This document shows, piece after piece, positions 55,813 through 64,000 of a stretch of 64,000 nt of DNA. The translations under genes and the position numbers were made by a program. Each line of letters begins with the position of its first letter. Positions within the stretch are counted from its first letter, which is position 1. The notes beneath the pieces are model-generated. The model was not told the origin of the DNA, did no database searches, and was given only the letters and a program-made list of their open reading frames with translations. The stretch covers positions 1,426,001 to 1,490,000 of the forward strand of contig NC_005027.1 of the NCBI RefSeq assembly GCF_000196115.1, read 5' to 3'. Source of the DNA: Rhodopirellula baltica SH 1. Lineage in GTDB: Bacteria > Planctomycetota > Planctomycetia > Pirellulales > Pirellulaceae.

Positions 55813-56148
55813 GATGTTTTCCCAAGTAACAAATCAGGTAGACACGCAACATGTGACTGCGACGAGGTGTCCACGTTACTTGGGTGACAACTGTGCACGT
55901 GTGCTCAGATTGCGGAATCGAAAGCCTCTTTTGAGGGTGCCGAGTAGCTCTTGCGGGCCGTGCTCGATTTGACTTTCGCGAGCGTCGAGTTCGTCATTCA
56001 TTGGCGTCGATCCTTCGCTCTCGTCGCTATTGTCCTACTGGCGGTGGTCTCGGGGCTTCGACCCTGAGCTAAGTACGCGGGCTCCTCCGGAGCCTATGTG
56101 CGCTTTCGCACCGGATGGAACCATCACCGCGAACCTGCGTTCGCGATG
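55813..56148. other. hairpin-rich stretch upstream of PEP-CTERM gene
   Basis: About 335 bp without a gene; it contains a row of four hairpins (see 56049-56145). The PEP-CTERM promoter is expected in the part nearest 55812. No clear consensus box is seen. Confidence 0.5.
56049..56145. repeat. cluster of four hairpins
   Basis: In order: CTCGGGG/CCCTGAG (one G-T pair) at 56049-56066; GGCTCC-TCC-GGAGCC at 56080-56094; GTGCG-CTTT-CGCAC at 56098-56111; and CGCGAAC-CTGC-GTTCGCG at 56128-56145. The last three are perfect. Read from the minus strand they follow the CPBP protease stop and precede the PEP-CTERM gene. Confidence 0.7.
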
Positions 56149-56871
56149 CTAACCTGGCAGAAGACCAAACGCAGCGGCCAGGAAGGCGGGGCCGTTGAAC
56201 ATGGCGTGGATCAAGATGGCGACGGTCGTGTTTCGGGTTCGATCGAAGATGAATGGCAAGATCAGCATCAGCGGCAACGAGAGGATTAACGTTGAAACGC
56301 CAAAGGGGATGTGGAAGGCGAGCCATAGCAGTCCAATCACGAACCATCCATTTGGCACGTTGAGGCGTGATTGAACATAGCCTCGCCACAGCAGTTCTTC
56401 TCCAACGATGTTCAGCAGAAACATGGGTATCCAAAGGAAAAGCAACAGTCGGTCACGACCATCCAATGGCGACATGTCGATGCACCAAGGTGCCGTTTCA
56501 ACCGGCGGCAACAATCCAAGCTGAGCCAGGATGAACCATGCAGCGATTAGCGAACCTGTTCCGGCCAGCACTGCGAGTACGCCACCAACTGCGTAGAACC
56601 AGTCTGCTTGATTCATTGGCCGTACACGAAGCGAAGCCATGATTTTGGCGACGGTGTTGGCTCCTTCTCGGTGGGCCTGCCATACCGAGTAGGCGATCAT
56701 GGGAGGAAACAACAGATACCCGATCAAGTACCAGTGGGTTGCCGGGTGAAGTCCTGCCTGGGCTCTCACTATCGGAAGAACAAACCATAGAAGCAGCACA
56801 AGGTAAAAGGTCGCCGCAGAAAAGATCGCGGTTGCTTCCGAGATTGTGAGAGAAGTGTGCTGGCGATTCAT
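56149..56871 (-). CDS. CPBP-family intramembrane metalloprotease
   Basis: The 240-residue protein has about six membrane helices and the CPBP (Abi) motifs: EELLWRGYVQSRL (motif 1, EExxxR), FHIPFG (motif 2, His) and a final HAMFNGPAFLAA (motif 3, His and Asn). These residues bind a metal and cleave within the membrane or cap-lyse CAAX-like targets. Substrate unknown. A hairpin cluster follows its stop. Confidence 0.9.
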   Translation of the reverse strand: MNRQHTSLTISEATAIFSAATFYLVLLLWFVLPIVRAQAGLHPATHWYLIGYLLFPPMIAYSVWQAHREGANTVAKIMASLRVRPMNQADWFYAVGGVLAVLAGTGSLIAAWFILAQLGLLPPVETAPWCIDMSPLDGRDRLLLFLWIPMFLLNIVGEELLWRGYVQSRLNVPNGWFVIGLLWLAFHIPFGVSTLILSLPLMLILPFIFDRTRNTTVAILIHAMFNGPAFLAAAFGLLPG

Positions 56872-57048
56872 TGAGATGCATCCAAGCCGTTTCTACGCAT
56901 CCGTCAAAAGTTTGCGTCAACAAAACACATTGTGTTCAAGTTCGCGATTGAAAACGCGGACAAGGCCATCGTGATTCGTTCTCAATCGCAAATGCCAACC
57001 TGTTTGGTGAATGGCAATACCAGGTCGAAAACATGGTCGTGTTGTATG

Positions 57049-58437
57049 TCAGAACAGCACGCCGCGAGCGGTGAGGTATCCAAATAGGAAACCGATCGCG
57101 GTGAAAAGGAGGATGCTGACCAACCACGTGGGAGTCAAAATTCCGGCTGTGTGCGAAACGGCGGGCGTGGGCGACTCCGCCGGAGGATCTCGAGGCGGCG
57201 GAGGTGGCGTGACGACCGAGTTGGTGCTCGATGTGGTTGAGTCTGGGGCCGATACCGCCGATCCAACGTTGTCCCAGCTCATTTCGTCGAGCATCGATTC
57301 GCCAAATGAGTCCTCTGGGCTTGGGATGCCGGCGGCGGGAATCGCGACCGGACGCATGCCTTCGCCGATTTGGATCGATCCTGAATCGTTGGTGTCCGCA
57401 TCCATTGTCGCCCAAGGACTCAGACGCATCACGACTTCCGCTGCGGTGGTGATTCGCCGAGACACTTCCTTTTCCATCATGTCTGCGATGGTGTCGACAA
57501 ACGCTTCGCTGAGTTCCGGTGCGTGCTGAGTTGGTTTGAGCGGCATCTCATTCAGATGCCGGCGACATTTCGATTTCGAATCCCCACCGGGAAATGGCAC
57601 GGCGCCGGTGCAGGCGTAGTACAGCGTGCAACCGAGCGAATAGATATCGCTGGGCGGACCGACTTGATCGGGCGTTCGAATTTGTTCGGGCGACAAATAG
57701 TCCGCCGTTCCAACCACCATACCGGCCCGCGGGTCATCATCTGGACCGAATGACAAAGCCGCCAATCCAACGTCGGATACTTTTGCGTGACCGTCGGGAG
57801 TGACCATGATGTTGGCTGGTTTCACATCGCGATGGACCAAACCGGATTCATGGGCGTAGGCGAGTCCCGCGGCGGCTTGAGCAATGATTGATGCGGCTTG
57901 TTGCATCGACAGTCGCCCGTGCTCACGAACCAAACGTCGCAGATCGGTACCCGGGACGTACTCGGTGACTAGGTAATGAACCTTGCCATCTTTGCCCGCG
58001 TCAAAGGCCCGCACCAAGTAGGGACTGTCGAGGTTCGACTGAAGCCGAATTTCACGAGCAAAACTTTCGAGGCTCAGTGGGTCTGACTTTTGTAGCGGCA
58101 GAACCTTGATCGCACATTGTCGGCCCATGATTTTGTGCACGCCACCAAAGACCTGCCCCATGCCACCTTGGCCAAGGAACTCGGTGATGACGTAGTTGCC
58201 CAACGTCAGTTTTGTTCGTCCAGCCCGGATTTGTTGGGATTGGTAAGGCGTCAAGATTCGGTCACGAACCAGCACCTTGGACATTTCCTCGCAGACCAGT
58301 TCGGGATTCAAGCGGTCTTCGCTGGCGAGGTTTTGTTTGACCTCTTTGGCAGCGCGTTCCCACTGCTCCGCTTTGAGCAAATCAGATCTCAAGGCGGCTT
58401 CGCGAAAAACGGCGACGGGGGAAAGCGTCTCGGTCAT
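57049..58437 (-). CDS. Ser/Thr protein kinase (Hanks type), membrane-anchored
   Basis: The 462-residue protein has a kinase domain from about residue 80: LGQGGMGQVF (G-loop), AIKVL with Lys111, Glu129, HRDVKPANIM (catalytic loop, 202-211), then SDVGLA where DFG is replaced by DVG (222-224), VGTADYLSPEQ (activation segment) and SDIYSLGCTLYY. The metal-binding Asp of DxG is kept, so activity remains possible. A C-terminal membrane helix (LVSILLFTAIGFLFGYL) follows a Pro-rich linker. I chose the ATG at 58437, four bases after the upstream stop; 58464 would overlap it. Confidence 0.93.
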   Translation of the reverse strand: MTETLSPVAVFREAALRSDLLKAEQWERAAKEVKQNLASEDRLNPELVCEEMSKVLVRDRILTPYQSQQIRAGRTKLTLGNYVITEFLGQGGMGQVFGGVHKIMGRQCAIKVLPLQKSDPLSLESFAREIRLQSNLDSPYLVRAFDAGKDGKVHYLVTEYVPGTDLRRLVREHGRLSMQQAASIIAQAAAGLAYAHESGLVHRDVKPANIMVTPDGHAKVSDVGLAALSFGPDDDPRAGMVVGTADYLSPEQIRTPDQVGPPSDIYSLGCTLYYACTGAVPFPGGDSKSKCRRHLNEMPLKPTQHAPELSEAFVDTIADMMEKEVSRRITTAAEVVMRLSPWATMDADTNDSGSIQIGEGMRPVAIPAAGIPSPEDSFGESMLDEMSWDNVGSAVSAPDSTTSSTNSVVTPPPPPRDPPAESPTPAVSHTAGILTPTWLVSILLFTAIGFLFGYLTARGVLF

Positions 58438-58441
58438 CGGC

Positions 58442-61400
58442 TCACTTCGCGGTATCGAAGACAACGCACAAATGAGTCACCCCGTGACCGGAGGACGCCC
58501 ATTCGATTCGATCGTCTTCGCATTTGACTTCGCCGTCGATCGATGCGGCATCGATGGATTGCATCGAAACGGAGGAAGATGTTTGCGATGCATCGCCGTG
58601 GTCTTTCCCTAGCGGCCGAGACAGGGGCGAGATCGGATGTGCGAGTGCGACTGGTTGGCAGAACCGCACGATTCCGCGTACTGATTTGCTGGTCGTCTGA
58701 ATCGCTCGCAAGTGCATCACCATTCGGCCGTCATCCAACAATCCAGTGCCGACAACTTGAATTCGCATCGTCGATGGTGAGGCATGAATCAGCCACGAAC
58801 CCGCGGGCACACCTTTGCGGAGCATTTGGCCATCGGGAACTTGCAGAACCGTTGGGGTTCGCCAGGGTTGCATGGCCGCATCGATTGGATGAGGGACATC
58901 AAATCCAAAAGCAAATTCGTGCCACGGTGAATAGTCATCGCTGACTTCGGTTGAAGTGCCCGACGTATCCGTCAGCGGCAAGAGTGTTTCGAGAAAACGA
59001 TCTTCGCTGCGTCGATGGAAACCGTTGCCGTGAGTTGCGACCAACGTTTGGCATTCGTCTTCTTCGTGAACAAACCCCAGCGGTGCGATGAAGCGGCGAG
59101 CACTCGTTCGATGCAGCTTTTCACGCACGATCGCTCGCACCACGGGGCTGGCTCCTGGAAACGCCATTCGGAGGACAGGGTGATGGATCCAGTCCAACGA
59201 ATCTGCGACGCCACCAGCATTTTGCGATGAGACGCTGGATGTCTGGAAACGAATGCGATATCGAACCAACCGACTGCCGCGAACCAATTCGATTTCTGAT
59301 TGCCACTTCAGCGTTTTGGTGGAAGCACTCGTTGTCGAATCCATGACCTGGTCGCCAGGCATTTCGATGGTGCCTTCCAAGGCCACAATGCCGCGAGAGA
59401 CACTGTTCTCTTTCGTTTGAACCGAATGGCATTTGGCGACAACGCCCTCGGCGTTCTTTTTCGCTCGCACGAATTCAATCCGAGTCGACAAGCGATTGCC
59501 TCGGACCTTTCCGCTGTAGACGCCTTGGATTCCACCGTGGTCTGAATTGATCGATAATTCCAAGAACTCATTGCTCATTCGTTCGCCGTCGACGATCGGA
59601 CCTGGGCCGCGGCTCATCGATCGACCAAGCTGTTTGGCCCAACGGATCAGTCGAGGATTGTCATCGTCGGTCGAATTTGGGCGAGCACTGTTGTTGGGAT
59701 CAGTCAACGAAGCTTTGGCGGATGCGTTGGAGCTGGTCCATCGGTAACCCCATGCGGGAACGTCCAGTACCGCGTCGGTGTTTCCGCGGTCGGCGTGTGC
59801 ATGGAAGATCGAACGATCGTTGCTTGGCAACTTGCCTTTTACAATCACACGTTGGCGAGTCGGAACACTGCTTCCGTTGACAACCAGCACGCTTTCGGTT
59901 GGTTGGTTTTTGCCAGCGACGTTCGCATCGGCGGATACTTCGATGCAATCGTTGAGGCCAAGCGATTCGGCCAAGCCATGACTGAGATCGGTACGCCGCG
60001 GATTCGCCAACATGGACAATCCGTTGGCGTCACGTTCGGATTGACTGCGAACCAACGATGCATACTGCGACGCGGATTGCCTTGCCGCGGTCGAACCTAC
60101 TCGCATTCGATCGGCTGGTGAATCTTTCCACGATGCGGATGAACCATGGTGATAGGGGTGTTCACCGTCGATGAAGTACTCGTCGATTTTCCAGAATCGA
60201 CCAAGTGCGAGCGTCCAGGTTGCGGCTCGATTGAGATCGTCAAAGCTTTCACAGCCTTTGCCGGGCCAGTGAACCAACAGCGCCGTCGCGATTTCTCCCG
60301 CGTCGATGGCTTCGCCTAAACGAGTTCCGAGAGTGAGGAAAGAGGACTCGTTGTTGGCATCGATGGGCTTCGCGGTCAATGCTTCGATTTCGTGACCGCT
60401 TTCGCCAAGAATGACTTTGGCTTCGTCACCAAATCCGGTTCCGTTGAGGAAATCAATCGGCAGTAAACCGCGGCACTGAGTTTGTGATTGACCGTCGTGT
60501 TTGTGGCTGGCCAACGCCGCGACAATTTCGGGAGTCGTGCTGCCTCCCAAGCGTGCGTGCACGATCATCGGTTGACCGACCGCACGTTGGACTTGATCAA
60601 TCGATTCTCGCAGCGACCGTTCCATTTGATCGATCGTCAGTTCGTCGTAACAAACGGTGGATGCTGGTCCACCGCCCGCCCACGACATGGCATCGGTTGC
60701 CAATCGCGATTGGAAGGATTGCTGCACCGAGTCGTTGGAATTCAATACCGCCTCGGCGACCGCTTGATCGACCAAAACGTTGCGAGGTGTCGACAAGATC
60801 GCTTCGGTGTCGCTGGACTTTGGTTCGGGCAGATCCAGAAAACGATCCAGCGTCGATGGGGTCAGCAGCGTCAAATCGATCAGCGATGGATCGGACGCAA
60901 AGTAGTGGTCACGTTCTTCCGCCAAAGCATCAAAGCAATCGTGCAGTGCCGCGGCGGTCGCTTCGGCGTCGTTTCGCACCCAAGCCTCGGCGGCGTCCAG
61001 GACTCGCGTTTCGAAATAAACCTGGTCGAGGTTGCTGGTGTAGCGAAGCCGTCGGGTGAGCACCTGGATCTGCCACCACGTGTAGCTGAGCGCGAAAAAG
61101 TCGGCTTGCGAAATTTCGCGGCCTTTTTCGGTCACCAAACGGACATCGTCCAGCAACGAGGCCGATTGATTCGGCCAATTGTCGTTTGGATTCTTCTTCA
61201 GCGTGCTCGAGTCACCGAACCAACTGGACTGGATCGACGAATCAATGAGAGCCAGCGCGTTGTTTCGGCTCTGGCATCGGACGCGGATGTCTCGATGTGA
61301 ATCCAGATCGACGGAAACGCTTCGGTTGTCGGAATCGGATGCCGGCAATGATTCACGAACGGAAGCAGTCAATTTTGACAGGCTGGCTTCGGGAATCAGC

Positions 61401-61675
61401 AGCAAACGGACTGGGCCAGCGGTCGAGGAGTCGGATTCGGCTGATTGTGACGCCTGGACGGGGTCCGTCAGGCTGCCGATTGGAGTCGGCGGCGAGGGCA
61501 AATCGTCGGCTCGATGCCAGGTGGGTAGTCGCCCCGCCTGAGCGAGTAGGCGAGGATGCCATGCCGCGGTCAGAGTGCCCAGGAGGCTCCGGGCGGCGTC
61601 ATGATCCAACCGAGAGGGGAAATCTTCGATCGTGCTGCAGGGAATTAGGACGCAACATTCGGCAAAGGACGGCAT
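58442..61675 (-). CDS. large protein, possibly GH38-like
   Basis: Function is not firmly recognised. The 1077-residue protein has no signal peptide. A middle segment near residues 180-300 (FFALSYTWWQIQVLTRRLRYTSNLDQ...WVRNDAEATAAALHDCFDALAEERDHYF) and a later one (FLELSINSDHGGIQGVYSGKVRGNRLSTRIEF, ~680-710) resemble the helical and beta-sandwich parts of alpha-mannosidase-type (GH38) enzymes. Catalytic residues could not be identified. The gene ends four bases before the kinase start, so the two form an operon. Confidence 0.65.
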   Translation of the reverse strand: MPSFAECCVLIPCSTIEDFPSRLDHDAARSLLGTLTAAWHPRLLAQAGRLPTWHRADDLPSPPTPIGSLTDPVQASQSAESDSSTAGPVRLLLIPEASLSKLTASVRESLPASDSDNRSVSVDLDSHRDIRVRCQSRNNALALIDSSIQSSWFGDSSTLKKNPNDNWPNQSASLLDDVRLVTEKGREISQADFFALSYTWWQIQVLTRRLRYTSNLDQVYFETRVLDAAEAWVRNDAEATAAALHDCFDALAEERDHYFASDPSLIDLTLLTPSTLDRFLDLPEPKSSDTEAILSTPRNVLVDQAVAEAVLNSNDSVQQSFQSRLATDAMSWAGGGPASTVCYDELTIDQMERSLRESIDQVQRAVGQPMIVHARLGGSTTPEIVAALASHKHDGQSQTQCRGLLPIDFLNGTGFGDEAKVILGESGHEIEALTAKPIDANNESSFLTLGTRLGEAIDAGEIATALLVHWPGKGCESFDDLNRAATWTLALGRFWKIDEYFIDGEHPYHHGSSASWKDSPADRMRVGSTAARQSASQYASLVRSQSERDANGLSMLANPRRTDLSHGLAESLGLNDCIEVSADANVAGKNQPTESVLVVNGSSVPTRQRVIVKGKLPSNDRSIFHAHADRGNTDAVLDVPAWGYRWTSSNASAKASLTDPNNSARPNSTDDDNPRLIRWAKQLGRSMSRGPGPIVDGERMSNEFLELSINSDHGGIQGVYSGKVRGNRLSTRIEFVRAKKNAEGVVAKCHSVQTKENSVSRGIVALEGTIEMPGDQVMDSTTSASTKTLKWQSEIELVRGSRLVRYRIRFQTSSVSSQNAGGVADSLDWIHHPVLRMAFPGASPVVRAIVREKLHRTSARRFIAPLGFVHEEDECQTLVATHGNGFHRRSEDRFLETLLPLTDTSGTSTEVSDDYSPWHEFAFGFDVPHPIDAAMQPWRTPTVLQVPDGQMLRKGVPAGSWLIHASPSTMRIQVVGTGLLDDGRMVMHLRAIQTTSKSVRGIVRFCQPVALAHPISPLSRPLGKDHGDASQTSSSVSMQSIDAASIDGEVKCEDDRIEWASSGHGVTHLCVVFDTAK

Positions 61676-61760
61676 GAGCGACTAAAATTTGACGTGAAGG
61701 AGCGAAAAGGGGATACTAGCGGTTTGGCGAGATCGCCGGCACCTCCCGGACTCGCCCCTG

Positions 61761-61780
61761 GTGTCAACTTTAGCTGACAC
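61761..61780. promoter_or_regulatory. inverted repeat upstream of pilM, possible operator
   Basis: GTGTCAACT-TT-AGCTGACAC has 9-bp arms with one mismatch, a form typical of dimeric-repressor sites or a small hairpin. TATAAA (61791-61796) lies just downstream and could serve as a -10 box for pilM, 31 bases before the ATG. The site lies between divergent genes. Confidence 0.5.
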
Positions 61781-61827
61781 CACTCATCGATATAAAAAAT
61801 CTTGTCTCTTCGTGTTGAAAGTAAACC

Positions 61828-63987
61828 ATGGCCGGATCCGGCGGCGTTTGGGGAATTGAAATTGGTCAGAGCGCGCTCAAAGCGTTGCACTGCGTCAAAC
61901 AGGGCGATGAGATCGTTGCTGATGCCTTTGATCTGATCGAGTATCCCAAGATTTTGGGGCAAGCCGATGCGGATCCGGACCAACTGATCGCCGATGCGCT
62001 GGATCAGTTGATGCAGCGGAACGACGCGATTCGCGATCGCGTTTGCATCAGCGTTCCCGGTCAAAGTGGTTTGGCAAAGTTCTTCAAGCCACCACCGGTG
62101 GAACTGAAGAAAATCCACGACATCGTCAAGTACGAAGCCAAGACTCAAATTCCGTTTGAATTGTCCGACGTGGTTTGGGATTACCAAACGATGCCGGGTG
62201 CCACCATCCAGGAAGGCTACGCACTTGAAAGCGAAGTCGGATTGTTCGCGATGAAACGCGAGCAAGCTTACCGGCAACTCGCACCGTTCAAAGATGCCGA
62301 CATCGAAGTCGACATGGTGCAGCTGACTCCGATCGCGCTCTACAACATGGTCGCCTACGACCGGTTCCACGAGCGGATCGAGAATGAAGCGTTCGACCCT
62401 GATGAGCCTCCGACGTCCAGCGTCCTTTTGTCGATCGGTACCGACAGCAGTGATTTGATCGTCACGAACGGTTTCCGGATTTGGCAACGCAGCATGCCAA
62501 TTGGTGGTAATCACTTCACTCGCCAATTGACCAAGGACTTGAAGCTAACGTTCGCGAAAGCGGAGCACCTCAAACGCAACGCTCGCGAAGCGGTCGACCC
62601 AAAACTCGTCTTCCAAACCATGCGACCGGTCTTCAACGATTTGGTCACGGAAGTTCAACGTTCAATTGGGTTCTTCCGCAGCATCGACAAAAAGGCCGAG
62701 ATCACCGAACTGTTGGTGACTGGTAACACGGTCAAGATGCCAGGTCTGGCCGCTTACCTCGGTAAGAACCTTGGCTACGAAGTTCACACGCTCGACCGAT
62801 TCAATCGCTTGTCTGGCGATGACGTTCTCAGCATCCCAACTTTCCGTGACAACGCGCCGACGTTTGCGGTTTGCTACGGTTTGTGTTTGCAGGGCTTGGG
62901 TCTGAGCCAGATCCACACGTCGCTGATTCCAGCTGAGATCAAGACGGAACGCATGATCCGCGCGAAGAAGCCCTGGGCTTTGGCGGGGATGGCGGCGCTG
63001 CTGCTGGGGACGACGACCCAGTACGCACTCACTCAGCGATCTTGGCAAACGACTCACGAAAAACTGTGGTCCGGTGCCGCTCAGGCCGTTTCGAGCATGT
63101 CGTCGCACAGTTCGGATCAAAAGTCAGAGGATTCGTTGTTGGTCAGTCGCTTGACGTTTTTGAATCGTCTGGGCGAAGAAATTTCCGGCAACGCGGAACG
63201 TCGACTGGTTTGGTTGGAAGTCATCAACGCGGTCAACGCTGCGATTCCTCGAGCCGAATACCCCGATGACAAAATTCCGAGCATCAAAGAACTGCCACTG
63301 GAAGATCGCATCGACTTCCACATCTCCGAAATCGACACCAAATACTACGAAGACCTCGCGGAAGATTGGTACTCGGAGCGTTTGGATGCTCGGTACAAAG
63401 AAGAAATGAAGAACTGGTACGACCTGATGCGAGATTCCGCGCCGCCGGAAGAACTCGCCGAGGACACCGGTCCCGAAGAAGACGGTTGGGTGATCCAATT
63501 GAAGGGATACCACTATTACAACAGCCCCAAACACAAGGGCGAAGAAGGTAGCCAACACGTTCGGAAGTATTTGACGACTGCCTTCCGCGAAAAACCGATC
63601 ACCTTGATCGACCCACAGGGCAACCCAATCACCTTCACACCAGAGGAGTTTGGTTTCAGCTACCCAATCCTGCTGAACGACAACCAACCTCAATTGGTCC
63701 AGGTGCCAAACCCGGACTACGATCCCGTCGCTGCGATGACTGCGATGCAGTTGCGAGCTGATGGCGACGAAGACGTCGAAGTTGAAACGCAATTTCTGGA
63801 AGTGTTGCGACTGGATTTTGTTTTCCAGGTCGTTTGGAAAGAAAGCGTTTTGAGCGAACGAATCAAAGCAAAACGATTGGCAGAGGAAGAAGCTGCCGCC
63901 CAAGCGGAATTGGAAGGTACCGGCGACGGATCAGGACCAGACGACGATGTTGATGCCGATCCGGATTCAGTCGCGATGGCCAACTAG
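61828..63987 (+). CDS. pilM: type IV pilus assembly protein PilM with fused C-terminal PilN-like part
   Basis: The 719-residue protein begins with the PilM actin-like domain: GIEIGQSALKALH, YEAKTQIPFELSDVVWDYQ, SVLLSIGTDSSDLIV, and TELLVTGNTVKMPGLAAYLGKNLGYEV. This spans about 345 residues, the full usual PilM length. After it lies one membrane helix (PWALAGMAALLLGTTTQYAL, ~residues 383-402) and a ~310-residue acidic periplasmic-type tail. In other bacteria PilN, encoded next to pilM, supplies that helix and periplasmic part. The tail is not a clear PilN match. The stop at 63985-63987 completes the gene. Confidence 0.9.
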   Translation: MAGSGGVWGIEIGQSALKALHCVKQGDEIVADAFDLIEYPKILGQADADPDQLIADALDQLMQRNDAIRDRVCISVPGQSGLAKFFKPPPVELKKIHDIVKYEAKTQIPFELSDVVWDYQTMPGATIQEGYALESEVGLFAMKREQAYRQLAPFKDADIEVDMVQLTPIALYNMVAYDRFHERIENEAFDPDEPPTSSVLLSIGTDSSDLIVTNGFRIWQRSMPIGGNHFTRQLTKDLKLTFAKAEHLKRNAREAVDPKLVFQTMRPVFNDLVTEVQRSIGFFRSIDKKAEITELLVTGNTVKMPGLAAYLGKNLGYEVHTLDRFNRLSGDDVLSIPTFRDNAPTFAVCYGLCLQGLGLSQIHTSLIPAEIKTERMIRAKKPWALAGMAALLLGTTTQYALTQRSWQTTHEKLWSGAAQAVSSMSSHSSDQKSEDSLLVSRLTFLNRLGEEISGNAERRLVWLEVINAVNAAIPRAEYPDDKIPSIKELPLEDRIDFHISEIDTKYYEDLAEDWYSERLDARYKEEMKNWYDLMRDSAPPEELAEDTGPEEDGWVIQLKGYHYYNSPKHKGEEGSQHVRKYLTTAFREKPITLIDPQGNPITFTPEEFGFSYPILLNDNQPQLVQVPNPDYDPVAAMTAMQLRADGDEDVEVETQFLEVLRLDFVFQVVWKESVLSERIKAKRLAEEEAAAQAELEGTGDGSGPDDDVDADPDSVAMAN

Positions 63988-64000
63988 TTCAATACAACGG

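Noticed and set aside
55598-55972. Possible plus-strand gene opposite the PEP-CTERM gene
   Set aside because: It is antisense to a clearly supported PEP-CTERM gene with signal peptide and sorting motif.
1-64000. Mobile elements, prophage or genomic island
   Set aside because: No transposase, integrase, terminal inverted repeats or tRNA site was seen, and gene style is uniform across the window.

Overview
The window comes from a planctomycete, most likely Rhodopirellula or a close relative. The evidence is the density of families that are expanded in that phylum: a sulfatase end, DUF1552 with DUF1592-type cytochromes, PSCyt1/DUF1549/DUF1553 with DUF1501, a DUF1559 pseudopilin-like protein, DUF1598, a PEP-CTERM protein, an ECF sigma factor with a FecR/LamG partner, a Ser/Thr kinase, and menaquinone synthesis by the futalosine route. 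No tRNA, rRNA, insertion sequence, prophage or CRISPR array was seen. About 50 protein genes are supported.

Layout. 0-3.3 kb: sulfatase C-terminus, an array of palindromic 37-bp repeats, zwf and an acidic hypothetical gene. 3.3-6.5 kb: a gene-poor 1.1-kb stretch, an orphan LuxR-type response regulator and dapA. 6.6-11.1 kb: a minus-strand menaquinone operon (menG, ubiX-like mqnM, ubiA-like mqnP, mqnE) divergent from a HAD phosphatase. 11.2-17.5 kb: an OmpA-like lipoprotein, then DUF1552, a DUF1592-group cytochrome and a retropepsin-like protease. 17.7-21.4 kb: yacG, greA with an overlapping membrane-protein gene, and a DUF1559 protein. 21.4-25.7 kb: two NfeD-family genes and a dicarboxylate/amino-acid symporter. 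25.9-35.3 kb: mostly hypothetical and surface or redox genes (membrane protein, DNase I-fold enzyme, tetraheme cytochrome, aldo/keto reductase, AP2-like protein, HEAT/TPR protein, STN-like protein). 35.4-42.9 kb: gnd, DUF1598, a GDPD, a HEAT-like membrane protein and an outer-membrane protein. 43.1-47.7 kb: Tat-exported Gfo/Idh oxidoreductase, PQQ-repeat protein, a small gene and a CvfB-like S1 protein. 47.9-54.3 kb: a four-gene operon of ECF sigma factor, FecR/LamG membrane protein, PSCyt1-DUF1549-DUF1553 cytochrome and Tat-exported DUF1501 protein. 54.3-64 kb: thioredoxin-like lipoprotein, PEP-CTERM protein, CPBP protease, Ser/Thr kinase, a 1077-residue protein and a long PilM with a fused PilN-like part.

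How the genes fit together. zwf and gnd supply two NADPH-forming steps of the oxidative pentose phosphate pathway but lie 33 kb apart. The menaquinone operon feeds a respiratory chain in which several exported c-type cytochromes in the window could take part. Two separate loci pair a large exported cytochrome-domain protein with a Tat-exported alkaline-phosphatase-fold protein (DUF1552 or DUF1501). The 48-54 kb copy also carries its own sigma factor and membrane FecR/LamG protein, so it looks like a self-contained sense-and-express unit; it is the best candidate for an incompletely described system. Non-coding structure also stands out: the covarying hairpin array between sulfatase and zwf, a run of four hairpins upstream of the PEP-CTERM gene, a 19-bp tandem repeat upstream of DUF1598, an inverted repeat in front of pilM, and a perfect terminator hairpin inside the proposed start of the GDPD gene.

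Start sites were moved from the longest reading frame wherever a ribosome binding site, signal peptide or lipobox gave a better choice. All assignments come from reading motifs and comparing with remembered families; no database search was run.
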